Positions 8,686-16,707 of a stretch of 64,000 nucleotides of DNA are shown here, in pieces. Position 1 is the stretch's first letter. Each line of letters begins with the position of its first letter. Below the pieces are notes generated by a model that was not told the DNA's origin, did no database searches, and was given only the letters and a program-made list of their open reading frames with translations. Location of the stretch: positions 4,681,322 to 4,745,321 of the forward strand of contig NZ_CP039543.1 of NCBI RefSeq assembly GCF_013085545.1. Reading direction: 5' to 3'. This stretch comes from Oceanidesulfovibrio marinus (GTDB taxonomy: Bacteria; Desulfobacterota; Desulfovibrionia; Desulfovibrionales; Desulfovibrionaceae). A program made the position numbers and the translations under genes.

Positions 8686-9171
8686 ATGTCTGCTCCGCGC
8701 CGCATACTCTTCCGCGCAGTGTCGCAAGGGCTCCGTTCCGGACGCATATTCCCCCTTGTCCTGGGGCTTTGCCTGCTGGCGTTGGCGGGGCAGGCGGCGG
8801 CCCAGGAACCCGTCGGGGTCTACATTTCCAAGCGGTTGCCCCACGTGGCGTTCGACGACTGCACCCTGCGCGAAGAGCGGCTCCAGGGGCCGTGGCGATT
8901 TCTGCGCCGGCTGGATCTCGCCGGCGTGTCGCCGGAGCGCGTCTCCTACTTCCGCGGCGAGGACGGCCGTTATGGTTTCACCCTCCACGGCATAGGCCTG
9001 GAAAAGCCAGCCCATTTCCTTCAGCAGCGTGACGGCGCCGTGGTCAGCGAGCACGAGGATTCGTCCATAACCTTTATATCCACGATAACCGGTGCCGATG
9101 AGGCGGCGGGACTGGCCCGGAAGCTGCGCACCCTGGTGCAGCTCTGCGCCAGCAGGAAGGACGCGCCGTGA
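8686..9171 (+). CDS. Exported protein of unknown function
   Basis: A 161-residue protein not recognised as a member of a named family. The ATG at 8686 is chosen over an in-frame GTG at 8668 because AGAAGG lies 7 bases upstream. A Sec signal peptide is clear: basic start with RR, hydrophobic core FPLVLGLCLLALAG, and a cleavage-like AQAAAQ near residue 36. The mature part is about 125 residues with two cysteines (DDCTLREERL and VQLCASR), which could form a disulfide in the periplasm. It precedes a LolA-like gene by 184 bases and may belong to the same envelope gene set. Confidence 0.7.
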   Translation: MSAPRRILFRAVSQGLRSGRIFPLVLGLCLLALAGQAAAQEPVGVYISKRLPHVAFDDCTLREERLQGPWRFLRRLDLAGVSPERVSYFRGEDGRYGFTLHGIGLEKPAHFLQQRDGAVVSEHEDSSITFISTITGADEAAGLARKLRTLVQLCASRKDAP

Positions 9172-9355
9172 CGGGGCTCCATAATACGTCGCGTCAGGCG
9201 GGGAATAGCGACATCCTGCTGAACCGGTTGCAAAAACCTCTGCTTGTCCGTTATGTTGTGCCCGCCCGCGGTCCGCATCCAACGTTCCCCGTTCCGGATA
9301 GGCGGCCGTGCGCCGCGAGAAGCGTGATGAAGCACGCAGGCGAGGGGGATTGGCA

Positions 9356-10222
9356 GTGATATGGCATCGATACCGGAGCCTGGGCGTCCGGCTGCTTGCG
9401 CTGGTGCTGCTCTCCCTGGCGTTGATCGTATCGCGCGCCGAGCCGGCGTGGTCCCTGCTGCTCACCTCCGAGGCCATCCTGAACAGGGCGGAACAGGCCC
9501 TGACCCATCCCGAAGGCGTGGTCTGGACCCTGAATGTGGACGTGGATGAGGGCGAGCGCAGCTTGAGCCGCACCCTGCTGGTCACGGCCAAGGGCGCCAA
9601 CGTGCTGGCCGAAATGCTGCGCCCGCGCGAGATGCAGGGCCAGCTCATCCTGCGCTCCGGCGACAGGTTCTGGGCCATCAACCCCGGCGTGGCGCTGCCC
9701 GATTCCCTGAAGCCCAGCAACAGTTACCTGGGTCCGGTGTCCTACGCCTGCCTCATGCCCATCGACCTTCTGGCCAACTACGAGGTGGAGGAGGTCGGCG
9801 AGGACAGCGCTTACGGCGAGGCGTGCTTCCTGTTCATCATGCGGGGCAGAAAAGGCTCCGGCGAGTACGATACCCTGCGGGTCTGGATATCCAAGAGCCG
9901 GCTGGTCGCCGTGAAAATCAACTTCTACACGCCATCGGGGCGCTTCCTGAAATCGGCATACCTTAAATATGAGCACGAGGCGCTCGTCGACGGGGAGATG
10001 CGGCCCTTCCTCTCCGATATGGACATCCGCAGCGGCATCTTCTCCGACGCCTCCGCCGTGCTGGAATGGAGCCCGCCCCAGTTCCTCAACATCCCGGCCG
10101 ACACTTTCGAGCTCAGGACGCTGCTCGGCCAGGAAGCGTACGAGGAGCTGCAGCGGGAAGAGGCCAAGCGCCAGCACGCTGAACCGTCCACGCCCGATCG
10201 CAACGAGACGGACGGCGAGTAG
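9356..10222 (+). CDS. LolA-fold outer-membrane lipoprotein-sorting-like protein
   Basis: A 288-residue exported protein resembling the LolA/LolB-fold 'outer membrane lipoprotein-sorting' group. A GTG at 9356 is preferred to the earlier GTG at 9308: GAGGGGG sits 8 bases before it, and translation then begins directly with the signal peptide (IWHRYRSLGVRLLALVLLSL). The mature part shows the antiparallel sheet pattern of the family, such as WTLNVDVDEGERSLSRTLLV and LRSGDRFWAINPGVALPDSL, and a loop rich in Leu and aromatic residues that would line the lipid cavity. The C-terminus is charged. A BamE-like lipoprotein follows after 38 bases, which fits a shared role in envelope biogenesis. Confidence 0.75.
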   Translation: MIWHRYRSLGVRLLALVLLSLALIVSRAEPAWSLLLTSEAILNRAEQALTHPEGVVWTLNVDVDEGERSLSRTLLVTAKGANVLAEMLRPREMQGQLILRSGDRFWAINPGVALPDSLKPSNSYLGPVSYACLMPIDLLANYEVEEVGEDSAYGEACFLFIMRGRKGSGEYDTLRVWISKSRLVAVKINFYTPSGRFLKSAYLKYEHEALVDGEMRPFLSDMDIRSGIFSDASAVLEWSPPQFLNIPADTFELRTLLGQEAYEELQREEAKRQHAEPSTPDRNETDGE

Positions 10223-10260
10223 CGTCCGCCGCAATTTCCGACAACGCAAGGAGCATCAAC

Positions 10261-10587
10261 ATGCGTATGGTTTCATTTGTTCTGGCGCTGGCGCTGCTGA
10301 CCGGCGCAGGACTTTTTTCCGGCTGCAGCGAGGTACGGCCCACGTCGCCCAGGGCCAGCATGCAGCAGGGCGAAATCCCGCCGGTGCAGATCGGCATGAC
10401 CAAGCAGCAGGTCGTTTCCGCCCTGGGCAGACCCTCCGGAGTGAAGGCCCATGGCCGCTACGAGTATTATTGTTACGAGGTGGACCACTACGGCGCGACC
10501 GGCAAGCCGGCCGCCATCTTCGTCAAGCACGAGGACAACCTCGTGGTTGGGTACGGCCGCGTGAATGCGCAGGACAACTGTGACTGA
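10261..10587 (+). CDS. BamE/SmpA-like outer-membrane lipoprotein
   Basis: Short lipoprotein of 108 residues. A signal peptide ends in the lipobox LFSGC, with Cys21 as the lipidated residue. The rest matches the SmpA/OmlA (BamE) fold: IQIGMTKQQVVSALGRPSG-type helix-turn followed by YEYYCYEV and a final strand. BamE members support outer-membrane protein assembly; small relatives of this kind are often of unknown role. The 3' end overlaps the agmatine deiminase frame by about 20 bases in a different frame, implying co-transcription. Confidence 0.75.
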   Translation: MRMVSFVLALALLTGAGLFSGCSEVRPTSPRASMQQGEIPPVQIGMTKQQVVSALGRPSGVKAHGRYEYYCYEVDHYGATGKPAAIFVKHEDNLVVGYGRVNAQDNCD

Positions 10588-11680
10588 GAGCTCGCCCGCG
10601 CGCCGGGTGCTGCCCGCGGAGTGGGAGCCGCACCGGGCCGTCTGGCTGGGCTGGCCCACCAAGATTTCGGACTGGAGCCCCAAGTTCCAGGCTATTCCCT
10701 GGGTCTACGGCGAGATGGTCCGGCAGCTGGCTGCCTCGGAGGAGGTGCGCCTGCTGGTGGATGACGAGCGCGTGGAGGCCCGCGCCAGGAGCGTGCTGAC
10801 CCGCGCCGGCATGGCGCAGGAGCTGCCCGGCGTGCGCTTTGTCCGCCAGCCCACGGACCGCGGCTGGACGCGGGACTTCATGCCCTTCTTCACGGTAGGG
10901 CGCGCTGAGGACGGCCCCGCCATATCCGGCAGCGGCATGGCCGTGGACTGCGGCTTCACGGGCTGGGCCCGCTATCCGGACCACACCCTGGACGATGCCG
11001 TATCCGTCGGGTGCGCTGCCGAGTTGGGCTGGGACATCCGGACTGCCGAGTATGATGGCAGGCGGCTGGTGCTGGAAGGCGGCGGTGTGGACACCGACGG
11101 CGCCGGCACGGTGCTCGTCACCGAGGAGTGGCTGCTGGACACCGAGGTGCAGGTGCGCAATCCGGGCATGACGCGCCAGGATTACGAGGCTGCCTTTGCC
11201 AAGCTGTTCGGCACGGACAACACTATCTGGCTGGGCCGCGGCATCGCCGGCGACGACACCCATGGCCATGTGGACGACTTCTGCCGTTTCGTGGGGCCGG
11301 GTCGCATTCTGCTCTGCCGGGAGCCCGACGGCGGCGACATGAACCACCGTCCCCTGGAGGAGAACCGCGAGAGGCTGGAGGACGCGCGGCTGGCCGACGG
11401 CTCAAAGCCGGAGGTGGTGTTCCTGCCCATGCCGCAGCCCGTGTGGTTCGACGGCATGCGCCTGCCGGCCAGTTACGGCAACTTCTACATCGGCAACAGC
11501 GTGGTTCTCGTGCCCACCTTCAACGATCCCAACGACCGCGCAGCTCTGGGCATCCTTGCGGAATGCTTTCCCGACCGCCGGGTGGTGGGCATCCACGCGG
11601 TGGATCTCGCCCTGGGCTTTGGCGGCGTGCACTGCCTGACCCATGAGCAACCCGAGGCCCTTGCCGAGAGCGATGGCTGA
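10565..11680 (+). CDS. aguA: Agmatine deiminase (agmatine iminohydrolase)
   Basis: Cytoplasmic enzyme converting agmatine to N-carbamoylputrescine and ammonia, on the arginine-to-putrescine route. It belongs to the guanidino-modifying fold. Family signatures are seen in order: LPAEWEPHRAVWLGWP near the start, the substrate-site WTRDFMP, the catalytic GDDTHGHVDDFCRF segment, ASYGNFYIGNSVVLVP, and the nucleophile Cys in GGVHCLTHEQP near the C-terminus. The length of 371 residues is typical. The start is either the ATG at 10565, overlapping the previous gene, or a GTG 15 bases later. The partner N-carbamoylputrescine amidase (aguB) is not in the window. Confidence 0.92.
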   Translation: MRRTTVTESSPARRVLPAEWEPHRAVWLGWPTKISDWSPKFQAIPWVYGEMVRQLAASEEVRLLVDDERVEARARSVLTRAGMAQELPGVRFVRQPTDRGWTRDFMPFFTVGRAEDGPAISGSGMAVDCGFTGWARYPDHTLDDAVSVGCAAELGWDIRTAEYDGRRLVLEGGGVDTDGAGTVLVTEEWLLDTEVQVRNPGMTRQDYEAAFAKLFGTDNTIWLGRGIAGDDTHGHVDDFCRFVGPGRILLCREPDGGDMNHRPLEENRERLEDARLADGSKPEVVFLPMPQPVWFDGMRLPASYGNFYIGNSVVLVPTFNDPNDRAALGILAECFPDRRVVGIHAVDLALGFGGVHCLTHEQPEALAESDG

Positions 11681-11727
11681 ATAAAAATCAGCACGCCCTT
11701 GTATTCACGGTCAGAACATGGGTATAA

Positions 11728-11925
11728 GCGAAGAAGCGAGATAAAAAGGCGTTCACCTGCATTGGGTTCGACCCCGACGTGCTGCTGCGCATCAACGACC
11801 TTATCGAATACACGCGCAGAAAATGCGGCGATTTCCAAGGCGATGATGAAGACCGGCCAGGCCAGTTATCTTTCACGTGTGTTCCCAAGGGGGTGAGGGA
11901 TGTCCGACCAGAACAAGCCGAATGA
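11728..11925 (+). other. Open frame with protein-like sequence but no standard start
   Basis: Between aguA and the 55-residue gene, frame 1 is open for 65 codons after a TAA. It encodes protein-like text (for example FTCIGFDPDVLLRINDLIEY, then RRKCGDFQGDDED) with GC-rich third positions in its first half. There is no in-frame ATG; a GTG at about 11770 is the only common start. It overlaps the next gene by 26 bases. It may be a small gene with an unusual start or the 3' remnant of a decayed gene. Confidence 0.3.
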
Positions 11926-12067
11926 GGATGATTTCGGGTTCGAGATCGAGAAGGATTCCGCAAACGGCGGCGCCGAGAGCGAGGAGGGCCTCTCCCGCGA
12001 GGAAGCAGCCAACCTGCTCAATAATTTCAACGCCATTTTTGATGACGACGATCAAAAGGACGAGTAG
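11900..12067 (+). CDS. Small acidic protein preceding a sensor kinase
   Basis: A 55-residue, strongly acidic protein (start MSDQNKPNEDDFGFEIEK, end NAIFDDDDQKDE) with a good ribosome-binding site, GGTGAGGG, directly before its ATG. The central segment LSREEAANLLNNFN could form an amphipathic helix. The stop lies 18 bases before the histidine kinase start, so the two are probably translated from one mRNA. Its family is not recognised. The context suggests a partner or modulator of the downstream receiver-kinase, but nothing in the sequence proves this. Confidence 0.65.
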   Translation: MSDQNKPNEDDFGFEIEKDSANGGAESEEGLSREEAANLLNNFNAIFDDDDQKDE

Positions 12068-12085
12068 CGGGGCAACTACCGCATC

Positions 12086-13498
12086 ATGCCAGAGAGATTG
12101 AAGATTCTGATGCTGGAAGACGATCCTGTGGACCAGGACGTGTTCGAGCGTTTCATTGCCGAGAACAACCTGCCGTACGATGTGGAAACCACATCGTCGC
12201 TGCACCATGCCCTGCATCTGGTGCGTGAAAACTCGTACAGCGTGGTCATCGCCAACTACCTGCTGAACGACGGCACGGTGTTCGACCTTCTGGAGGCCGT
12301 GGACTCCGTTCCTGTGATCATCGTGACTGCCTTCGGCGACGAGGAGATCGCGGTCAAGGCCATGAAGGCCGGGGCGTACGACTACCTCATCAAGGACGAA
12401 GATCTTAATTATCTGCGCATGATACCGGTGACATTGGACCGGGCCGTGTCCCTGAACACCACGCGGCGGCAGGCCCGGATGCTTGATCTCGCGCTCATGT
12501 CCATCCACGACGCCGTGTTCATCACCCACGAGGCCGGTCGCATCGTCTTTGTCAACGCGGCCTTCTCCGAGATGTACGGCTATACCGAGACGGAGATCCT
12601 GGGCCAGGAAGCGCGCGTGCTCTGCCTGGACATGGACATCTGCCACCTCACCTCTGGTTTTGAAGCCGGCGCGGACGCCGCCGTGGAGTGCATCCACTGC
12701 CGCAAGGACGGCGTGAACTTCCCGGTCTCGGTAACGCGCTCCGACCTGGGTGACGAGTTGGGCAAGGAGCAGGCCATCGTCTGGGTGGTCCGGGACATCT
12801 CCACCTGGAAGCGGGCCGAGGAGCGGATGCTCCACTCCCTGGAGGAAAAGGAGGTGCTGCTGCGCGAGGTGCACCACCGGGTGAAGAACAACCTCCAGGT
12901 GGTTTCCAGCATGCTGAACCTGCAGGCCGGGTTCGTGCGGGACGAGCAGACCGCCGACGCCCTGCGTGACAGCCAGAATCGCGTCAAGTCCATGGCCCTG
13001 ATCCACGAGTGGCTCTACCACTCGGACTCCCTCACCCGCATCGCCTTTGCCAAGTACGCCGACAGCCTGACCGATCACATCAAGAGCTCCTACCATCGCG
13101 CCGGGGGCGTTGAGGTAGAGCTGGACATCGACGAACGGTTGCAGCTGGAGGTGGACGTGGCCATACCGTGCGGCCTGATCATCAACGAGCTGGTGACCAA
13201 CGCCTTCAAGCACGGCTTTCCAACCCGGGGGCCGGGTCTCGTCGCCATATCCGTGGAGCTCTCTCCGGACGGCGCGGGCCAGCCGGTGCGACTCGCGGAG
13301 TCCCGCGAGGCCAGCCGGCGCATGCGGCTGGTGGTGGAGGACAACGGGCAGGGCTTCCCAGAAGATTTCTCCCCAGCCACGGCGGACACCCTGGGCCTGC
13401 AACTTGTGGACATGCTTGCGCAGCAGCTGCACGGCACGCACACCCTGGACCGGATTCCAGAGGGGGCGCGCGTTATTGTGAACATTCCCGTGGATTAG
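12086..13498 (+). CDS. Receiver-PAS-HisKA_2 sensor histidine kinase with an Asn in place of the phospho-acceptor Asp
   Basis: A soluble 470-residue signalling protein. Domains in order are a receiver-like domain (about 5-120), a PAS domain (about 135-250), and a HisKA_2 kinase (about 255-470). The kinase domain has the EVHHRVKNNLQV box with His263/264 and ATP-binding motifs NELVTNAFKHGF and DNGQGFP. In the receiver, the acidic pair EDD (11-13) and a Lys (IKDEDL) are present. The residue at the phosphorylation site is Asn57 (IANYLLNDG), where receivers normally have Asp. The receiver is therefore probably a phosphorylation-independent sensor or interaction module. The kinase has no membrane segment, and the target regulator is not obvious nearby. 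Confidence 0.88.
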   Translation: MPERLKILMLEDDPVDQDVFERFIAENNLPYDVETTSSLHHALHLVRENSYSVVIANYLLNDGTVFDLLEAVDSVPVIIVTAFGDEEIAVKAMKAGAYDYLIKDEDLNYLRMIPVTLDRAVSLNTTRRQARMLDLALMSIHDAVFITHEAGRIVFVNAAFSEMYGYTETEILGQEARVLCLDMDICHLTSGFEAGADAAVECIHCRKDGVNFPVSVTRSDLGDELGKEQAIVWVVRDISTWKRAEERMLHSLEEKEVLLREVHHRVKNNLQVVSSMLNLQAGFVRDEQTADALRDSQNRVKSMALIHEWLYHSDSLTRIAFAKYADSLTDHIKSSYHRAGGVEVELDIDERLQLEVDVAIPCGLIINELVTNAFKHGFPTRGPGLVAISVELSPDGAGQPVRLAESREASRRMRLVVEDNGQGFPEDFSPATADTLGLQLVDMLAQQLHGTHTLDRIPEGARVIVNIPVD

Positions 13499-13514
13499 AT
13501 TTAGAGCATGTAGC

Positions 13515-13527
13515 AGGCTGTTGAAAC
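13515..13527. repeat. Copy of a 13-base repeat shared with the element at 31514
   Basis: CAGGCTGTTGAAA occurs here and at 31515-31527, the latter at one end of a hairpin-containing element with inverted termini. Here only this one end is present, in the gap between the sensor kinase and the S49 peptidase genes. Confidence 0.5.
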
Positions 13528-13563
13528 TCTCCCGCCCCATAACACTTCTGGAGTCGCGATAAA

Positions 13564-14556
13564 ATGCACCGCATCGTTTCACGCGTGTTGGCCTGCGCCG
13601 TTCTCGTACTGCTCGTGGCTGGCTGTTCTCCGCGGATCAACATTCTGGGCGGCTTCTATCGGGAGCCCCTGGAGGAGCAGACCATCGAAGGCCGTGGCAC
13701 GGACAAGATCCTGCTTGTGCGGCTGCAGGGCACGCTGAAGATGTCTCCCAGCTCCGCGCTGTTGTACAAGAGGCCGAGCCCGGTGCAACGCCTGGACGAG
13801 CAGCTGGCCAAAGCCAAGGATGACAGTCGGATCAAGGCCGTGGTCGTCTCCATCAACAGCCCAGGCGGCACCGTGGGGGCGTCCGACGTCTGCTACGATC
13901 TGATCCGCCGCTACAAGCAGGAGACGGGCAACCCCGTGGTGGCCGTGCTCATGGAGGTGGCCGCCTCCGGCGGCTACTACACCGCTGCCGCGGCGGACCG
14001 CATCATAGCGCATCCGGCCACCATCACCGGCTCCATCGGCACCATCTTCCTGCGGCCCGACATGTCCGGACTTCTGGACTGGGTTCGTGTGAACGTTGAA
14101 GTAACGAAGTCCGGCGATCTCAAGGATATGGGCTCGCCGTTCCGGGCGTCGACAGAGCAGGAGCGTGCGCTTTTCCAGCAGATGATCCTGGATGAGAACG
14201 CCCGCTTCCTCGATATCGTGCGCACGTCCAGAAAGTTGGACGAAAACGCCATGCACGCCTTTGAGGACGGGCGGGTTCTCACGGCGCAGCAGGCCATGGA
14301 CGCAGGGCTCGTGGACTCCCTTGGCTACCTCCACGACGGCTACGATGCGGCGCGCCACCTTTCCGGCGCCGGAGAAGACGCGCAAGTGGTGGTCTACCAG
14401 CGGCGCGAGTACCCGGATGACACGGGTTACAACACCATGGCCAGGTCGCCGATGCCGGGCGGCGCTGCCGCGGCGTTTGATGTGGAGAGCGCCCTGGGCG
14501 TGCCCCAGGCCGGGTTGTACCACCTTTGGCCCGGCGCCTTCGGCAACTGGGAGTAG
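13564..14556 (+). CDS. S49-family (SppA-like) peptidase, lipoprotein
   Basis: Serine-lysine protease of the ClpP/crotonase-like SppA type, 330 residues. The signal peptide ends in lipobox LVAGC (Cys21), so the protein should be a lipoprotein facing the periplasm, unlike classical SppA, which is anchored by a TM helix. Catalytic features are Ser135 in EVAASGGYYTAAAAD, the preceding oxyanion strand SINSPGGTVGAS, and the lysine region VTKSGDLKDMGSPFR (Lys182/187). The C-terminal 50 residues have no recognised motif. In the family the substrates are leftover signal peptides and damaged membrane proteins. It is a single-lobe enzyme, likely to oligomerise. Confidence 0.85.
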   Translation: MHRIVSRVLACAVLVLLVAGCSPRINILGGFYREPLEEQTIEGRGTDKILLVRLQGTLKMSPSSALLYKRPSPVQRLDEQLAKAKDDSRIKAVVVSINSPGGTVGASDVCYDLIRRYKQETGNPVVAVLMEVAASGGYYTAAAADRIIAHPATITGSIGTIFLRPDMSGLLDWVRVNVEVTKSGDLKDMGSPFRASTEQERALFQQMILDENARFLDIVRTSRKLDENAMHAFEDGRVLTAQQAMDAGLVDSLGYLHDGYDAARHLSGAGEDAQVVVYQRREYPDDTGYNTMARSPMPGGAAAAFDVESALGVPQAGLYHLWPGAFGNWE

Positions 14557-14691
14557 GACGGCGGCGCGCAGCAAGGCACTCGCTCACCGGCGACGGTCGT
14601 CGTCTGGGGCAAGCGCGCAGCAAAACGGCCTTCGGCCCAGGTGGGATAGGGCGGATGTGCGACTCGATGCAGGGGGCAGCCGCGCGGGCCG

Positions 14692-16359
14692 CTACGGCAT
14701 GAGGTAAAAGCCGAGCTCCTTGTCGCGCTCGCGATGCTCGGCAAAGGCGCAGCCGACGAACCGGCCTCGGACGTTGCGCACCATGACCCGGCGGTAAATG
14801 CGAGTGCCCTTGGAATCGTCCAGGTGGAAGAGCACATCGATGTAGTCGCGGGGCTTGAGCCTGTGGGGCTCGCGGGTGTGGAAACCGATGCCGCCCAGCG
14901 AGATGTCCCGCACCACCATCTCCTGCTTGTCGCCTTCTGCGTCGAAGTAGAAGCCATCCAATGAGGCGCGCTTGCGGTAGGTCTGGCGGCATTCCAGGCG
15001 AACGGGGTACTGCTCGCCGCACTCGCAGTTCACCCGGACGGCCGTCACGCTTTCATTAACGCTGGAAAGATCCAGCACATTCACGCGCTTGCAATGGATG
15101 CACGGGGCCTGGACCTTGTGCTCCGCGTTGACGCTGAGCAGGGGCCAGTCATCGTCAAAGCCCTGGGTCACGGTGAAGGGATCATGCTGCTCTGGCTCCG
15201 GCTGCGATTGGGGCCCGGCCGCCTCGTCGTACACGGGCTCAACCCCCTCCACCTCGACCACGTCCTCCACCTCGGGGATGCCATCGTCTGTGGTTCCTGA
15301 GGACGGATTCTCGCCGGCCTGGCGGTAGTCCCGCCGGTCCAGATCCACGGTGCTGCGGGGGTTCAGGGGCGGCGGCGACGCCGACGTCTTGGGCCCGAGC
15401 TCGGCTCCCAGCTTGCGGATGTAATGGCCCAACTCATCGGCCTGCATGGTCTTGGCGTGGCGCAGCTCGTCCATGTCGGGATCGGGAAGGCGTTTTTGCT
15501 CCTCATCCGTATTCTGCTCGGGGAAGACGAAGCGGCAGGGGAAGACCGCGCCGCAAGAGCAGCGCACTGGTGTCGGCTGCTTCACGTTGGCCAGATCGGC
15601 GCTTTGCAGGGTCCGGCCCTTGGAGCACTCGGGGCAAATGATGGTCACCCGGCCGCCCAGATCGGCGTAGAAGGTCTGCTCCTCGTACCGTTTGTGGCGG
15701 CTGGGGTCCTGCTCTTTGGGCAGGAATCGCACGGGAAAGGAGAAGCCGCAGGCCGGGCACTTGGTGCGCACGGGCCGGGTGTGCTGCTTGACCTTTTCGT
15801 AGTCGACGGAGCGCTTTACGCCGCAGCTGGGGCAGGAAACGTGGACGCGGTCGTCATCGTCGGGGAAGACCGTCTGCACCTTGTAGGGGCTCGTGCCGGT
15901 CGCGCGCGCCGGCAGTGTGTCGCCGGAAGGGTTCAGGTTGAAGCGGCAGAGGAACTCGTTGCCGCAGGCGCACTTCATCCGCACGGGTTGGGTCATGCCC
16001 ATCAGTTTTTCCGAGCGCACCTTCTTGGCGGCGCCGCAGGTGGGGCAGGAGATGCGCACGAAGCCGTCGGGGTTGGCCACGAAGTTGGTGACGCGGGTTC
16101 CACTGTTGTGCTGCTGCCCGGAATCGGGCAGGGCGTTTTGCTCTGGCGCATCGTCCGATGCAGGAGTGGGGGAATTCTTCACAGGCGTCGAAAGCTCACA
16201 AGGGAAGACCGCGCCGCATTGACAGCGCAATGAAACCGGGCCGGCCTGACGGGCGAGATGTTGCGCAGGCAGGGTTGCGGACGTACCGCACTCCGGGCAC
16301 TCGACCCGGACCATTCCATTCGCATCAGGCGCTGACGCCAGCACTGGTCGTTCAGCCAT
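14692..16359 (-). CDS. Protein with five tandem zinc ribbons and a C-terminal PilZ domain
   Basis: A 555-residue cytoplasmic protein. From the chosen Met (MAERPVLAS, GGGGA ribosome-binding site) it has five similar ~40-residue units, each with a CPxC-type pair and a second CxC or CxxC pair. Examples are VECPECG...LRCQCG, ISCPTCG...MKCACG, VSCPSCG...TKCPACG, IICPECS...VRCSCG and APCIHCK...VNCECG. A Pro/Glu-rich linker of about 110 residues separates units four and five. The C-terminal 100 residues form a PilZ domain with RxxxR (RQTYR) and the DISLGGIGF motif, so it should bind cyclic di-GMP. Homologues with one or two ribbons are common; five is notable. The ligand or partner of the ribbons is unknown. 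Confidence 0.85.
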   Translation of the reverse strand: MAERPVLASAPDANGMVRVECPECGTSATLPAQHLARQAGPVSLRCQCGAVFPCELSTPVKNSPTPASDDAPEQNALPDSGQQHNSGTRVTNFVANPDGFVRISCPTCGAAKKVRSEKLMGMTQPVRMKCACGNEFLCRFNLNPSGDTLPARATGTSPYKVQTVFPDDDDRVHVSCPSCGVKRSVDYEKVKQHTRPVRTKCPACGFSFPVRFLPKEQDPSRHKRYEEQTFYADLGGRVTIICPECSKGRTLQSADLANVKQPTPVRCSCGAVFPCRFVFPEQNTDEEQKRLPDPDMDELRHAKTMQADELGHYIRKLGAELGPKTSASPPPLNPRSTVDLDRRDYRQAGENPSSGTTDDGIPEVEDVVEVEGVEPVYDEAAGPQSQPEPEQHDPFTVTQGFDDDWPLLSVNAEHKVQAPCIHCKRVNVLDLSSVNESVTAVRVNCECGEQYPVRLECRQTYRKRASLDGFYFDAEGDKQEMVVRDISLGGIGFHTREPHRLKPRDYIDVLFHLDDSKGTRIYRRVMVRNVRGRFVGCAFAEHRERDKELGFYLMP

Positions 16360-16707
16360 CGCGATCCCCACGTAAAGCCCCCCCAACAAACCAAGCAGAA
16401 ACTCTGCAGACTACTGTCCGCGACTCAAATGCGTAAAAGCGAATCAGGATGCAGTCAAGACGGACAGCTGCGGCAACACACCGCAAAAATCCCCAAGCCG
16501 TCTCGAAATGCATGCACTGTATGTGCCGTTCATAAAACAAGTGCGAAAACGCACGATGCGCAAGGCACTATGGTAACTCGCGTAAATTTCATCGTAAAAT
16601 AAAATATCACAGAACGTTCCGGAGAGAAAGTGTCGCCGTGGCAAAAAAAGCCCCCGCACCGGCAGCTGCGGTGCGGGGGAGATGCAGGGAAAGGGTATGA
16701 ATAAAGA
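16360..16707. other. Intergenic region between the PilZ gene and the ORP operon end
   Basis: About 350 bases without a gene. It holds the terminator of the ORP operon, a palindrome GTGCGAAAACGCAC at 16541-16554 that could be an operator for the PilZ gene, and AT-rich sequence that may contain its promoter. Confidence 0.6.
16643..16680 (-). terminator. Rho-independent terminator of the ORP operon
   Basis: On the minus strand a GC-rich stem (CCCCCGCACCGCAGC with its partner on the other side) is followed by seven T. It lies 27 bases after the Mrp-ORP stop codon. Confidence 0.9.

Noticed and set aside
11873-13582. 569-codon minus-strand open frame opposite the receiver-PAS kinase
   Set aside because: Shadow of a gene with intact kinase motifs on the plus strand.
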